Origin: Corynespora cassiicola
Lineage: Eukaryota; Ascomycota; Dothideomycetes; Pleosporales; Corynesporascaceae
Reading direction: 5' to 3'
Assembly (NCBI GenBank): GCA_022059125.1
Contig: JAEUWY010000013.1
Location: 868,001-932,000 of the forward strand
Length of the DNA stretch: 64,000 bases
Positions 22,746 through 33,034 of this stretch are shown piece after piece (within the stretch, counting starts at the first letter, position 1; every line of letters begins with the position of its first letter). The notes under the pieces are model-generated. The model made no database searches, was not told where the DNA came from, and saw nothing but the letters and a program-made list of their open reading frames with translations. A program made the position numbers and the translations under genes.

Positions 22746-25700
22746 GGTGGCGGTATACAGCAAGGCAGGTCGGGGTGGTGGGAAGCAGAAGGAGGGGCAG
22801 CGGGCAGTGTTGGCGGTGGTGGTGACGTTGGCGATGTTGGGTAGTCGGTGTGGTTTTGCACAACGCAGCAGTGGAGCTTCTTGTTTGTTTACGGCAAGTG
22901 CTCGGTTGCGAGGGACCGCTCCTGCCGGGCGCGCCACAGCGGCTGAGGGGCTGTTCCAGACCAGGACTAGCGCCCTTTGCACCCGCTGAACGACCACGAC
23001 CACCACCACCACCACCCCACGGGTCGTCGAGGCTTAGCCCTCCCTCCCTAGGCACCTGGGCAGAGCTCAAACAAGTTCCCACGTGAGCTGGTGCACTGCA
23101 TCGTGGGCACTCTGGCCAACGCAACGCAATGGCCTCTCGAAGCGGGCAAGACACGCCGCCAAACTCTACTCCAACATGTGCAGATGCAGCAAGCACGACA
23201 TCAAGGGGCTTGGACGCTACCATCCATGGCTGCAGTTCACTCCCCTCGGCCAGGCACCGCTCATGGCATCAAACCGCCGATGATCTTGGATTCTTAGGGA
23301 TCGAGGAATTCGCGGTGCTGCCGTGTCACGACACGCCTCGGCCGTTGCCCTTGGGCTGCCTCGCTAGCTGGCCTGCAGAGCCTGCCAGAGGGGCTTCCAC
23401 GAGCCCGTCATTGTCGTGGCCACCCGTGGACCCATATGCTGCAGTTTATGTACAACCTTTCGTGATTGCAAAGTATCGCCTCCCCGCGCCGTATCACTCG
23501 CGCAGGTCCGCGCAATTGGCCGGGACGCGTGTGCCGCTCCGAATGTCCTGATATGGCTTGTCCTCCGCCTGATTCCGGGCCTGGTGTGGGAGGTTGGAGA
23601 CCCGGTGCGAACTTCGGTGAAAAGCCTAGGGGAGAAAAATTGAAAGGACCTGGTGGGTCATACCGTAGGAGGGGGGAAAGGTTGAGACAGCCATGTACTA
23701 GAGACACGGGAGGCTGGCGGAGGATGTGAAGGTGCCCAGCGGCCTAGCTAAGTTTTACTCAGCTGGGCAAGAGTACTGGCTTAACCGACGCAGCTAATAC
23801 GAAGGACGCAAAGAAACATCTTAGCAGATACAACATCGAGACTTGCAAGCGGGTTCCGAATACGAGGGGCAAGGGCAGGGTGTCTATTTTCTGTCGACAG
23901 CGGGCCTGTGTACAGCTTCCCCGGGCATTGGCGACATGGGCTGCGGAAGGCCGTGGGACAGAAGAGGGCTAGCCGGCTCGCCTACCATGAAACTCGGGCA
24001 GTCAACAATGCTACAATCTAGAACGCGGCCAGTCATCGTTCACGGGTTGGCATCGCAAAAAAACTGGAACCCAAAGTCAAAAAGCAAAAATTGTCCGCTG
24101 CCAAAACGTTAGATAGTGCATGCGGCCGTTTCATGCCATCCCGCTCGCGTCGGCTCCAGGGCATGCTCTTGGCCGACAGCGCGCAGCCTCCGGGCAGCCA
24201 GCGTGCACAGCGTGCAGCAGCGTGTCGAGAGGAGTCACGAATCCAATGCCAGGCACAGCAGGTTGCACTCGAAACAGCAGCCCGCCACGTTGGGCGTGGC
24301 ACTGGGCGGGCGGGCTGAGGCTCCCGGTTGCTTTTCTGGCACCTGGCTGGCGGAGACATTCCATCGAGAGTAGCAACGCCGAACGGGGGGCTGATAGGCG
24401 TCGACGAAGGAGCGAACGGGCTGGCGGTGGCAGCGCTGCGGGTACCTGAAAGCGTGAGGGTCGGGATGCGCTGGGAGAGGCACATGTAGGACGTTATTGA
24501 CGGGCGGTAGCGTGCGGCCGTGGTTGGGCGGCTTGACGCAGCAGGGCTAGCGCTGGCCGTTGGCGCTGCGCAACCGACGTGGCTCTCCACGTCCCGCGGG
24601 TCCAGGGCGTCGACGTCGACGTCGACGTCCTGATGCCGTTGGTTTGGAGGGCAAATTCGCCGCTGACGGTGCCTGTCGCCCTCTTGGTGTGATTGGCGCA
24701 GGCATTGGGCGACGCCCTTCCCCCTCGCAGGGACTTCGGGGCAGGCCGTGGGCGGGTGGGCCTGTGGGCATGGGGCGCCGCCAGAGCCAGCATCAGCCAG
24801 CAGCAGCGGCCAGCATCAGCAAGCATCGGCCAGCATCCACGGGCCCAGGGACGACGGAATCATGGGCGAGCAGCTGGGCGCGCCCGGACGGTGCAGGCAT
24901 TGAGGCACGGTGGCGGCAGTGACGGCGGTGACGGCGGTGGACGGTGGCCGTGTGCAGCTTGGGCAGCTCTTGACGACCGGCAGCCGGCTAGAGGTGGTGG
25001 ACGAGGTGCAAGTTTTGCCACAGCGCGCGCCGGGCCAGAGTCAGAGGGCTGCGATCGCCAGGCTGGGGGCCGGCCTGCTGTTGGTTGACGTCGGCCGCGG
25101 CACTGCGGGAGCTGTCCTGAGGGCTGTCGTTGGCCTGGTGCGGCTGGTCAGGCCTGGGACGGGCAGCGGGACACAGGAGACGGGCAGCCGACGACCAGCA
25201 GGGAGCAGCGCGAGTAGCAGGAGGAGCAGCAGCAGCAGCAGCAGCCAGAGCAGCCAGAGCAGCCAGAGCATCAGCGCGCAGCAGCCCGCCAAAAAGCAGC
25301 GCACCACCGCGCACCACCGCGCACAGCATTCCTGGCATTACTAAAGCCCATCCGCTGCGCGCAGGGGACGCAGCCAGGCATTTCCCCGATAACTCGGTGC
25401 TATTTTGGTGTGTCGTCGTGGGGCGCCGTCCACCAAGCATCTGACCTTTAGAATCCTTCCCAGTTCGTTTCCCTTACTTTCGTCACTCCAGGCTCGCTCC
25501 AGGGCATTCACACGCCAGCGCGCCCTCCCTTCCGCCTCTGCACACACAGACACGCTGCCTCCTACTCGCCCTCCGCCGCCCTCCGCCGCCCACCACCTCC
25601 AGGCCTCCCTCTCGCACATAGCCTCCCCCTCCTCCCCTCCCCTCCCGCCGCAGCGCTGCAGACACCAAACCGCCGCTCCTCCGCGCCGCCGCACCCACTG

Positions 25701-25849
25701 CCTGCCACTATGCAGACTCGCCGTAGCCGGTCAAGCGCCCTCAGATAGCCCGCCCTGCCGACACCCCGACACGATCCACGATCCGCGTCCGCGCAGTCAC
25801 GTTTGGCAGATCACACCGGCAGCCACGTCCGCCAAACCACCAGCGCACA
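22746..25849. other. 3.1 kb intergenic region with CAG and CT tracts
   Basis: No convincing gene lies between NUF2 and the gene at 25850. The sequence is GC-rich; it carries GTCGAC repeats near 24608-24628, CAG/GAG repeats near 25221-25270 and a strongly CT-rich leader from about 25480 to 25700. Open frames up to 248 codons occur on both strands but show repetitive compositions without domains. The 3' part probably serves as promoter and long 5' leader for the downstream gene. Confidence 0.5.
25221..25270. repeat. CAG-type trinucleotide tract with CAGAGC units
   Basis: A short (CAG)n run is followed by three CAGAGC-like units on the plus strand, outside any supported coding region. Confidence 0.75.
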
Positions 25850-28390
25850 ATGGGGTGGTTTTCACGGCGGCAGAAATTAAAAGAGGGTCGCGCTACTGCC
25901 GTCGAGCCTCCTGCTAGCACCCATACCCAGGATGCCCCGTCCACGAGTTCGAAACGGCGACGCACCAGGCGCACCAGGCGAACGAGTTCACGCTCCACTG
26001 CCTCCATGCGCGACGTCGACAAGAACTCGCCCAACCTCCTGCCTGCCGGCCCCCATGCAAATGCTCCTTTTCCCAACGACGGCGAGGACATCACGGCCCT
26101 TCCGTTCATGAAGCGCCTCGAGCAGAGCCCGCACCTGCGTCCCGTCAGCACCCACGACCACGGCATACAATACAACTTCCACCCAAGCTCCAACTCGAGC
26201 TTGCCCACCGCTAGGGAGCGGGGAAAACTACAGCGACCCCAGTCCCTGCACAAACGCTCCATCAACGACTCGAGTCTCATCCGGCGCAAGTCGAGCAAAC
26301 GGCGAGAGCATGACCCTGTCCGCGAGGAAGAAATCCGAGCCATGAGTGTTCCTCTCCCGCTGAAGCGTCCAGCTGCCAGCTCCGGCGGCATGCTGCGCCG
26401 CGACAGCAAGAAGGTCAAGGGCGGCCTCAACCACCGCTTCGAGCGGCCCACGTCCAATGTTTCGCTGCCCCTCGAGGACTCGATACACTCGTCCATGTCG
26501 GGCAATTCCGAACTGCGTGCCTTCCGTGTGAGCGCCCTCGACATGTTCTCTCCACGACCCACCCTTCGATATTCGGTCGGCTCGCAGTACTACTACGGCA
26601 GCGCCGGAGCATCCCCAACCGCATACCCCACCATTACAGAATCACACAAAGAGTACAGGAATACCAACGGAGATGGAAGCAAGAGGAGCAGGAGGACCAG
26701 CAGGATTGATGACTTGGCAGACACACTCGATGCAGGTGCATTGAGAGAGATTCTGGACAGAGACAAGAGGAGGAAAGAGAAGAAGAGAAAGGCAGACGAA
26801 GAGCGTCTGCGCCGCCGGCTGGAAAGGCGGGCAGAGAAGCAAAGAGCTGCCGACCAAAAGGCGGTCGATGTAGGCGGAACACCTGCAACCCCACGAAAGA
26901 CTGCAACTGGAGCCATTGGCCTTGGAATCGACAAAGATGCCCCTACGCCCATGGAAGATGTCCGCCCAACGACGCCGACACGGCAGCCCCAACAGCTGCA
27001 CACGCCAGTCACCCCGTCCAGGTCCATAAATAACCAACTCCCCACCCCGCTCGACAGTCCCGTCGAAGAGGCTGTCATCTCCAACGCACACACCGTTCGC
27101 TACTCGCGGGGCAGTGTGTCTGGGCCGCAGCACACCCGCGGACCATCAAACGTTTCACAGATGCCGGAACTCCTCTCGGAGCGGCTCGCACAAGAAACGC
27201 CAGCCGAATCGGTTGAACATGCCCAAGACCCCACGCGCAGTGGGTCGTTGCATCCCGTGGAGACGGCCGATACAACGGCAACGTCGAAGATGGGCTCTAG
27301 CCGGCGCCGCAGCTCTGAGGGCAAGCGCATGGGCGTGTTTGCTTCGTTCTTCAGACGCAAGAACCGCAGCGCCCAAGATCAGGCGAGGGTGACGCCGTCC
27401 GAGGCTTCCTTCTCGAACACGTCTCGAGAGTCCATGTCTCGCCAGCCGCTACCACCTCATCTGGTGGCAGCAGGCCCCACGCAGCCTATTCAGATTCGCC
27501 GGCCGTCTAGCATCCCTCGCCGCACCATGTCGAAGTTCAGGGAAGATCTTCCAGAGTTCCCGCTGTCTCCACCGGACTCACGCGTACAGTCCCCAGAGGC
27601 AACCTCTGCGAGCGGACTTGCTGCGCGCCGACGGAACCGACAGCCCGCTGACATCCAGGTGGAATCGAACAGCTCGGCTGGGAATCGGACAGACTCCCCA
27701 GTCAGTCCTGGCGTAGCCACGACGGGCCTCATGTCTCAATCGCTTGCTTCGGTCGACTCGGAAGGATCATGGCTGTCCGGCAAGCCCATGCAGCGCAGGT
27801 CGAACAAGTCGTACCTGCGCTCGAGTGTTGGGTCGTCGTCGGTTGCCAAGAAGCACGAGTTCAACGCCTCGTACGAGGAGCTAGGGATCCCAGACGACGA
27901 GTACTTCAAGCGACTAACGCCACAGCCCGACGAGCGTCGCAGGTCCGGCCACTCAGCTGACCTGCTCGCCAGAAAAGCCAGCAGCACCGCCATGGCGACC
28001 ATGGAAGATGGCGCCGAATCCGACAACGACGACGAAATTATTGCGGCGGTTGCGGACAAGGCGTCTGATGACGAGGAGCTGGTCAAGGGCGGCGTCGCGC
28101 GCCAGCCCACGATTGTGCACCGCAGGCCCCGAGTCAAGTCGACCGAAGGCCTGCTGAGTTTCTGGCACACGGAGAAGGCACAGCCAGAGGAGAAGGGCGT
28201 GCTTGGGCAGGCGTCCCCTGAGCAAGACTCGCCAACGTCAGAGAGCGAGGCCGTGTCGCTGCAGCGGGCAAAAAGCGTGGACCTCGGGAAGCACCACGTC
28301 CGACATCTGAGCGCTGGGTCCGCCAAGCTGTTGGACATTCAGAAGCGATCGAGCTCAGCCTCGGCGAGCAGGCCAACAGAACAGGAATAA
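25850..28390 (+). CDS. Large, mostly disordered fungal protein of unknown function
   Basis: A single exon encodes 846 residues beginning MGWFSRRQKLKEG. The protein is rich in Ser, Pro, Arg and Gln and has no recognised globular domain. A basic patch (KRRRTRRTRRTSSRS) near residue 35 could act as a nuclear signal. A highly charged helix occurs near residues 285-345 (LREILDRDKRRKEKKRK onwards). Short conserved-looking blocks include GKRMGVFASFFRRKNR near 490, FREDLPEFPLSPPDSRVQSPE near 565 and EELGIPDDEYFKRLTP near 680. Many SP/TP sites suggest phosphorylation by proline-directed kinases. The ATG sits in a good context (CACAATGG) after a CT-rich leader. I do not recognise the family; uniform coding bias and the absence of stops over 2.5 kb make it a real gene. 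Confidence 0.8.
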   Translation: MGWFSRRQKLKEGRATAVEPPASTHTQDAPSTSSKRRRTRRTRRTSSRSTASMRDVDKNSPNLLPAGPHANAPFPNDGEDITALPFMKRLEQSPHLRPVSTHDHGIQYNFHPSSNSSLPTARERGKLQRPQSLHKRSINDSSLIRRKSSKRREHDPVREEEIRAMSVPLPLKRPAASSGGMLRRDSKKVKGGLNHRFERPTSNVSLPLEDSIHSSMSGNSELRAFRVSALDMFSPRPTLRYSVGSQYYYGSAGASPTAYPTITESHKEYRNTNGDGSKRSRRTSRIDDLADTLDAGALREILDRDKRRKEKKRKADEERLRRRLERRAEKQRAADQKAVDVGGTPATPRKTATGAIGLGIDKDAPTPMEDVRPTTPTRQPQQLHTPVTPSRSINNQLPTPLDSPVEEAVISNAHTVRYSRGSVSGPQHTRGPSNVSQMPELLSERLAQETPAESVEHAQDPTRSGSLHPVETADTTATSKMGSSRRRSSEGKRMGVFASFFRRKNRSAQDQARVTPSEASFSNTSRESMSRQPLPPHLVAAGPTQPIQIRRPSSIPRRTMSKFREDLPEFPLSPPDSRVQSPEATSASGLAARRRNRQPADIQVESNSSAGNRTDSPVSPGVATTGLMSQSLASVDSEGSWLSGKPMQRRSNKSYLRSSVGSSSVAKKHEFNASYEELGIPDDEYFKRLTPQPDERRRSGHSADLLARKASSTAMATMEDGAESDNDDEIIAAVADKASDDEELVKGGVARQPTIVHRRPRVKSTEGLLSFWHTEKAQPEEKGVLGQASPEQDSPTSESEAVSLQRAKSVDLGKHHVRHLSAGSAKLLDIQKRSSSASASRPTEQE

Positions 28391-30044
28391 GTGACCTCAT
28401 CTGGGGCGAGTAGAAGGAGTCAACAGGAAGACGCATATTTGCCAGCCGCGCCACTCATTTGCCTTTCCTTTGTATCTGCCAGTCGCTACTGCAGCGCATC
28501 TCTCACCCTATACACTCATTTGACCATTTCCTTGGTACCTTTTATGAATGTTTACGTTATTTTTTGGCAGGCAACTAGCGCGGATTCCTGGAGACCATCT
28601 ACCGGCCATGATAGGTCACGACATTTTCTTCGTTCTCAAAAGGGTTTGCATGGGGCAGGGACATAGCGAGGCGTTTGTGGTCGCATGAGGGGGGTCGGGT
28701 TTCTTTTTCTTCTCTTCACTTCCAACGACCCCTTTTGTTTTGATACCAGTCTGTACTGTATACGAGCTGTGAGACGCAGCTGCTTTAATTATTTCCTTCT
28801 GCAGGATCAGGGACCACGGCTATGGGACCCAGGATTTCTGGGAGACGGCATTGAGTGAGCATAGGGCATTTTTGGTCATGAGCATGGGCGAAGCAGGCCG
28901 TGGGATGGGATGGGATGGCATTGGCCCAGGGGCCTGTGGCCGTCTTGTTTCTTTTGGGATGGCATCTTGGGCCAAAAAAGGAAAACACATGGATTGCCTG
29001 GGGCGGATCTCGCTCCTATGCGTCAGCAGCCATCTGCCTGATGGTTTAGGCTGAATCTGTAGCTCCAATACAACGACTGATGGTCAGCAGCGGTCTCGTC
29101 GATCGCGTCTGAAAGCCATGCAGTCTTCTGCAGCCATCGAACCATGGGCCTGACTGATGCTTGTATTATTCATGGGGCGTGAGATGCGATAGAGCATGAG
29201 GCATGAGGCAAGAGGCAAGAGGCAGAAGCATGTATCGTGGCGAGCGGGCGCGGGTGTGGTGTGGTGTGGTGTGGTGTGCTGGTGTGCTGGTGTGCTGGTG
29301 TTCTGGGCAGGGTCCAGGTGGGCAGAGAGGGCTGTATGGTGGGGCACGGCGAGGCAGAGGGGGGAGGGAAGGAGGGGACCGAGCCATGACGCCCGCGCCT
29401 GCCTCGCCCTGCGCGGGCATGCAACAAGTCGAGGCAGGAGGCAAGCGCCGTGTGTCGCCACTGCCGACGTCTGTACAGGCACACCACACACGCGACAGAC
29501 AGCAGAAGGCACCCCCAGCAGCGCCCACGCCGTCCCCATCGCCCTCGTCGCCCCTCGAACCGCCGCCTGGCAGACGACGGCTGCCGAGCGTGACCCCACC
29601 ATGCGGCCAGCCGCACCTTCCCTTTGTTGGGCTGCGCTTCGATGACGTGCCGCCCGACTGGCCTCTGTGTGTAATCAAGCCCACTCACGGGATTTATCAT
29701 CCTTCTATCACTACCACTCTGCAGAGCCCCTCTACCCCTCGCCCCAGCAGCTTCACCTCCAGCAGTCCGGTAAGTCCTTCTTGCTCTCCGTTTCGTCCTG
29801 TCCCGGCTCGCTCTGCCATGCTCTGCGCCGTTTGCCCTCGGCCTGTGCCCGCCTTGCGCAGGGACTTTTCGCGCCGTTGCCGAGTTTCCTAATCACCAAA
29901 ACCCGTCCGTCGTCCTGTCACCGAATTGTAATCGGCGAACGCGAGAGCCCAGTGCATTCCATCAGCGCCGTCTTTGAAATCCTCGAGCCCTGTTTTCCTC
30001 TCGCACCTCCCTCCCCTTCGCCCACGCGCACACGTACATATACC
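28391..30044. other. 1.65 kb intergenic region
   Basis: It contains the 3' end of the disordered-protein gene and the promoter and leader of the thioredoxin gene. A GTGTG/GTGCTG repeat lies at 29254-29304. A GTAAGT site at 29770 could be the donor of an intron in the thioredoxin 5' leader. Overlapping 172-229 codon frames on both strands over 29084-29892 carry no domain and follow the repeat composition. Confidence 0.45.
29254..29304 (+). repeat. GTGTG/GTGCTG short tandem repeat
   Basis: Tandem five- and eight-base units built on GTGTG and GTGTGCTG, in noncoding sequence. Confidence 0.8.
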
Positions 30045-30682
30045 ATGTTTGCGCCCGCTGCTTCGGCTTTTGCGAGAACTCTGCTCACATCCGCGCGCCT
30101 GCGAACAGCAACCACCTTCACCACCCCGACCAAGACCGCCCTCTACCGCCCCATCCTTACCCCCGCCTTCTTCACCACCACCAGCAAAATGTCCAAGGAA
30201 GGCGTGCACAACCTGACCTCGTGAGTGGCCCTGGCCCCGTCGTGTCTCGCCGACGCGCCTGCCCCAACCTCACCCTGCTTCTGCGACGAGGCTGACGGAA
30301 CGTGAAATTTGTAGCAAGGCCGAGTTTGACCAGGCTCTGGAGGCCAAGGACACCCTCCTCGTTCTCGACTGCTTCGCCACCTGGTGCGGTCCTTGCAAGG
30401 TCATCGCTCCTCAGGTTGTCAAGTGAGTCCATGGAATTCCCCCGTCGCAGGCTCCCATCTGACGCCCCCGCCCCTAGGTTCTCCAACACCTACCCCGACG
30501 CCCGCTTCTACAAGCTCGACGTTGACGACGTTCCCGATGTTGCCCAAGAGCTCGGCATCCGCGCCATGCCCACCTTCCTCTTGTTCAAGAACGGCGACAA
30601 GGTAGCCGAGGTTGTCGGTGCCAACCCCAAGGCCCTCGAGGCCGCCATCAAGTCTAACCTTGAGGAGGCTGCATCTGCATAG
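30045..30682 (+). CDS. Thioredoxin, with mitochondrial-type N-terminal extension
   Basis: The model has exons 30045-30220, 30315-30422 and 30478-30682 and gives 162 residues. The thioredoxin fold carries the redox site TWCGPCK, a conserved FATWCGPC context, the cis-proline block [12 protein letters not shown] and the [14 protein letters not shown] helix. It reduces disulphides in target proteins and is itself recharged by thioredoxin reductase. The first 48 residues ([20 protein letters not shown]...) lack acids and are rich in Arg, Ser and Thr, like a mitochondrial presequence. A second in-frame ATG at 30189 in strong context (AAAATGTCC) would give a standard 114-residue cytosolic thioredoxin. 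One gene may therefore make two products by choice of start. Confidence 0.9.
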
Positions 30683-31468
30683 ATTTGAAACTTTCTGGAT
30701 ATTGGATGAACATGCATACACGGGGATTCTGGTTTCTGCATTGCCCTCTGCCGCTGGAAATGGCAGAGAAGTGCATGGGAAGGGCCTGTAGTGCCTATAT
30801 ATCATGATACCGTCCTTGAATGACATGAATTACTAGGATCCGGCCGTTTTTCACTCTTATCGCCGACTTGATTTGATTTCTGGCCTTCCCAGCTGGTGAC
30901 CGGCACGTGACGACCACAATTACAAATCTGCTACCGAAATCGGCGAAGCTCGGGATGTTTTTTTGTGCCTCATGTGGTCCACTTTCTCCACCCCCCCCTG
31001 ACGTAGTGGTCGATTCTAGTCCGCCTCGATGAGCTAATAGATAGATGGTCGAGAAGAACAGCACGGGAAAGTGTTCCCAACTCGTACCAGCTAAGCGGTC
31101 GATATGCGTTTCGCGTCCATTGCCACGGGCTTGCTGTTTGGGTTGCTAGATTCCAGATCAACTTCTTTGTCACTAGACGGAGCGTACTATATCGAAACGA
31201 GAAAAAAAAGTTTTGATTAATAGAAATCATAGTCTAGGCATCATGATGTTTTGGAGCTACACAGGCTTCTATTTGAATAACGCAGAGAAACATCAGCCCA
31301 CCACGAAGCCAAAACTACCATCACTGCCCCCAAAAAGCACTGCATTTGACCATATCACCAAACTCGAAAAATAGGGAAACACTAGCATTTTCAATATCAA
31401 CCCCTACAATGCAGTCCCAAAACTATCGACCCAACGAGAAGACAGGAGGGGCGAGTACAGGAGCCACG
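30683..31468. other. Convergent intergenic region
   Basis: This lies between the 3' ends of the thioredoxin gene and the minus-strand gene at 31469. It is AT-richer than its flanks; no gene, repeat or RNA was recognised. Confidence 0.5.
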
Positions 31469-32207
31469 CTAGTACGGCCGCGCACTTCGGAGATTCTTCT
31501 GCTCTTCCCGCTTCAAAGGCTCAATCTTCATGAGCCATTTTTCTGAAAAAGTTAATTAGCATGGATCCTTGAGAGGAACAACATCAATAGTCATGGGTAT
31601 CGAAGACACTCTACACTCTCTTTGAATACGAGGAGGTCGAGTAGAGAAAAAAGAAGGGGGTACATACCATTCTCTCCATTCTTTCCCGTCTTCATAGTGA
31701 TGATCCAATTCGCCTTCTTGGACGCCTGCATCGGCGCGGGCACGGGTCCGAGTGCGGGTGCGGGTGCGGGTGTGGGTGCGAGCGTGAGCGCGGGCGTGGG
31801 CGCTGACACTGACGCAGGCTTTGGCTTTTGCTCCAGCTTCGACGCCGAACGCATGGATCCGGACGAGGAAAACCGTGAAGGGCATGAGCCTGGAGGAATG
31901 GTGATTAGTGGACGTCCCTCAACAATATTGGGGCGGGGTATCTGCCTTCTCTTCGAACAGTACCACAGATTAGGGACCGAGGGGTGGCTTACCGATCGAG
32001 GGAGGGTCCGAACAGGATGATGGAGTCTTCTTCTTCTTCTTCTTCGAGGCTGCAGGGGCGGAGCAGACTATGGAATAGATGCTCTTTGTCTTGAGGAAGG
32101 TGAAGGCTGCCATTTTCTTTGCTGGATGGAGGAGACGAAACGTTATCTTCTGTTTCCTCGTTCTGCGAAGAAGTCGTGGCTTTGGGGAGAGGTTTTGTCT
32201 GAGACAA
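31469..32207 (-). CDS. Unknown protein, three exons, 5' end unresolved
   Basis: Exons 32207-31993, 31945-31668 and 31542-31469 join in frame (about 189 codons) and end KREEQKNLRSARPY. The first intron ends in AAG, the second runs from GTATGT to TTTTTCAG. The protein has a Ser/Glu-rich first part, an acidic run (LEEEEEEDSIILF), the conserved-looking PRPNIVEGRPLITIPPG at the first splice junction, a Pro/Ala repeat (TPAPAPALGPVPAP) and a basic tail. There is no in-frame ATG: the frame reaches a stop near 32288. An ATG at 32308 begins MSAFIFSSKLSLPLLR, which looks like a mitochondrial presequence but is in another frame. Either a further intron, a sequencing error or a real frameshift separates them. 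The family was not recognised. Confidence 0.45.
31734..31800. repeat. GCGGGT/GCGAGC hexamer repeat inside a coding exon
   Basis: About ten imperfect six-base units. On the minus strand they encode alternating Pro and Ala in the unknown protein at 31469-32207. Confidence 0.8.
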
Positions 32208-32308
32208 GGTCGAGACTTGAGAATTTCTTCTTAGAGAAGAGCAGGGCGCAGGAGTTTTGGACGTAAGAGAGGAAGGGAAAGTTTAGAGGAGAAAATGAAG
32301 GCACTCAT

Positions 32309-33034
32309 ATCCAATAAGAAGAAATAAACTTTGGTGCCTCATGTTCAACATTGAGTGGGATTTTGCTGGGAAGCCGCTTTCCCGGCATCAAGTGATGAGT
32401 GTTGGGCGTGTCAGTTCAGGTAGCCAACGGCCTTCCCAGCAATTTTGGTGCACAACCACGGTTACATGTGACAAGGGCTTTTCGAGGTCACCCTTCTTAT
32501 TCTATCTACCCAACTGGAGGCTTTTTGTGTAATTATCTTGGTGTCAGTTGGAGCCTACCGATCGTTGGGCGGACATTGAAGAGCGCAACAGTCTCAGTCT
32601 AATATAGATGCCCATTCACATCGAGGCTCTTAGCCCCTGCATATGATGTTGAACGTGGAAATACAAAGCAATAACGTGGTTTTTATTACTCTCTGGAACG
32701 TTGTGACCAATACTACTACGGCATCGATCAAAGTCGCAGTGCGATACCGCTCCGCGCTGGCATGTGCTATTCAGAGAAGACCCACCGCAGCCATGTAACC
32801 CTACAATTAGCTGTAACTATAGGAAAAGTGGTGAACCGGATGTTGTCCCAACCTCGCCTGATCAGAAGCATGAATAAGGTTGCGTAGACATCTACTCTAC
32901 CTTGTCAACAAACTCTATCACTCCTTCACCCCTACCTGTGTGTATACAAGTCCCTTTGATTAAAGATTTCTCTTCACAACTGCCTTTGAACGGTTGATAC
33001 ATTCGCAGGGAGAAGACTCTTTTTCAACTCTCTG
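32309..33034. other. Intergenic region before the GPI protein gene
   Basis: About 0.7 kb of moderately AT-rich sequence with two divergent promoters. No gene was recognised. Confidence 0.45.

Noticed and set aside
22477..23223. 248-codon minus-strand frame over the NUF2 start
   Set aside because: It overlaps NUF2 exons 1 and 2 in another frame and its upstream part is low-complexity.
29084..29892. Several 149-229 codon frames on both strands
   Set aside because: They coincide with a GT-rich repeat and give repetitive His/Thr or Trp/Cys/Gly sequences without domains.
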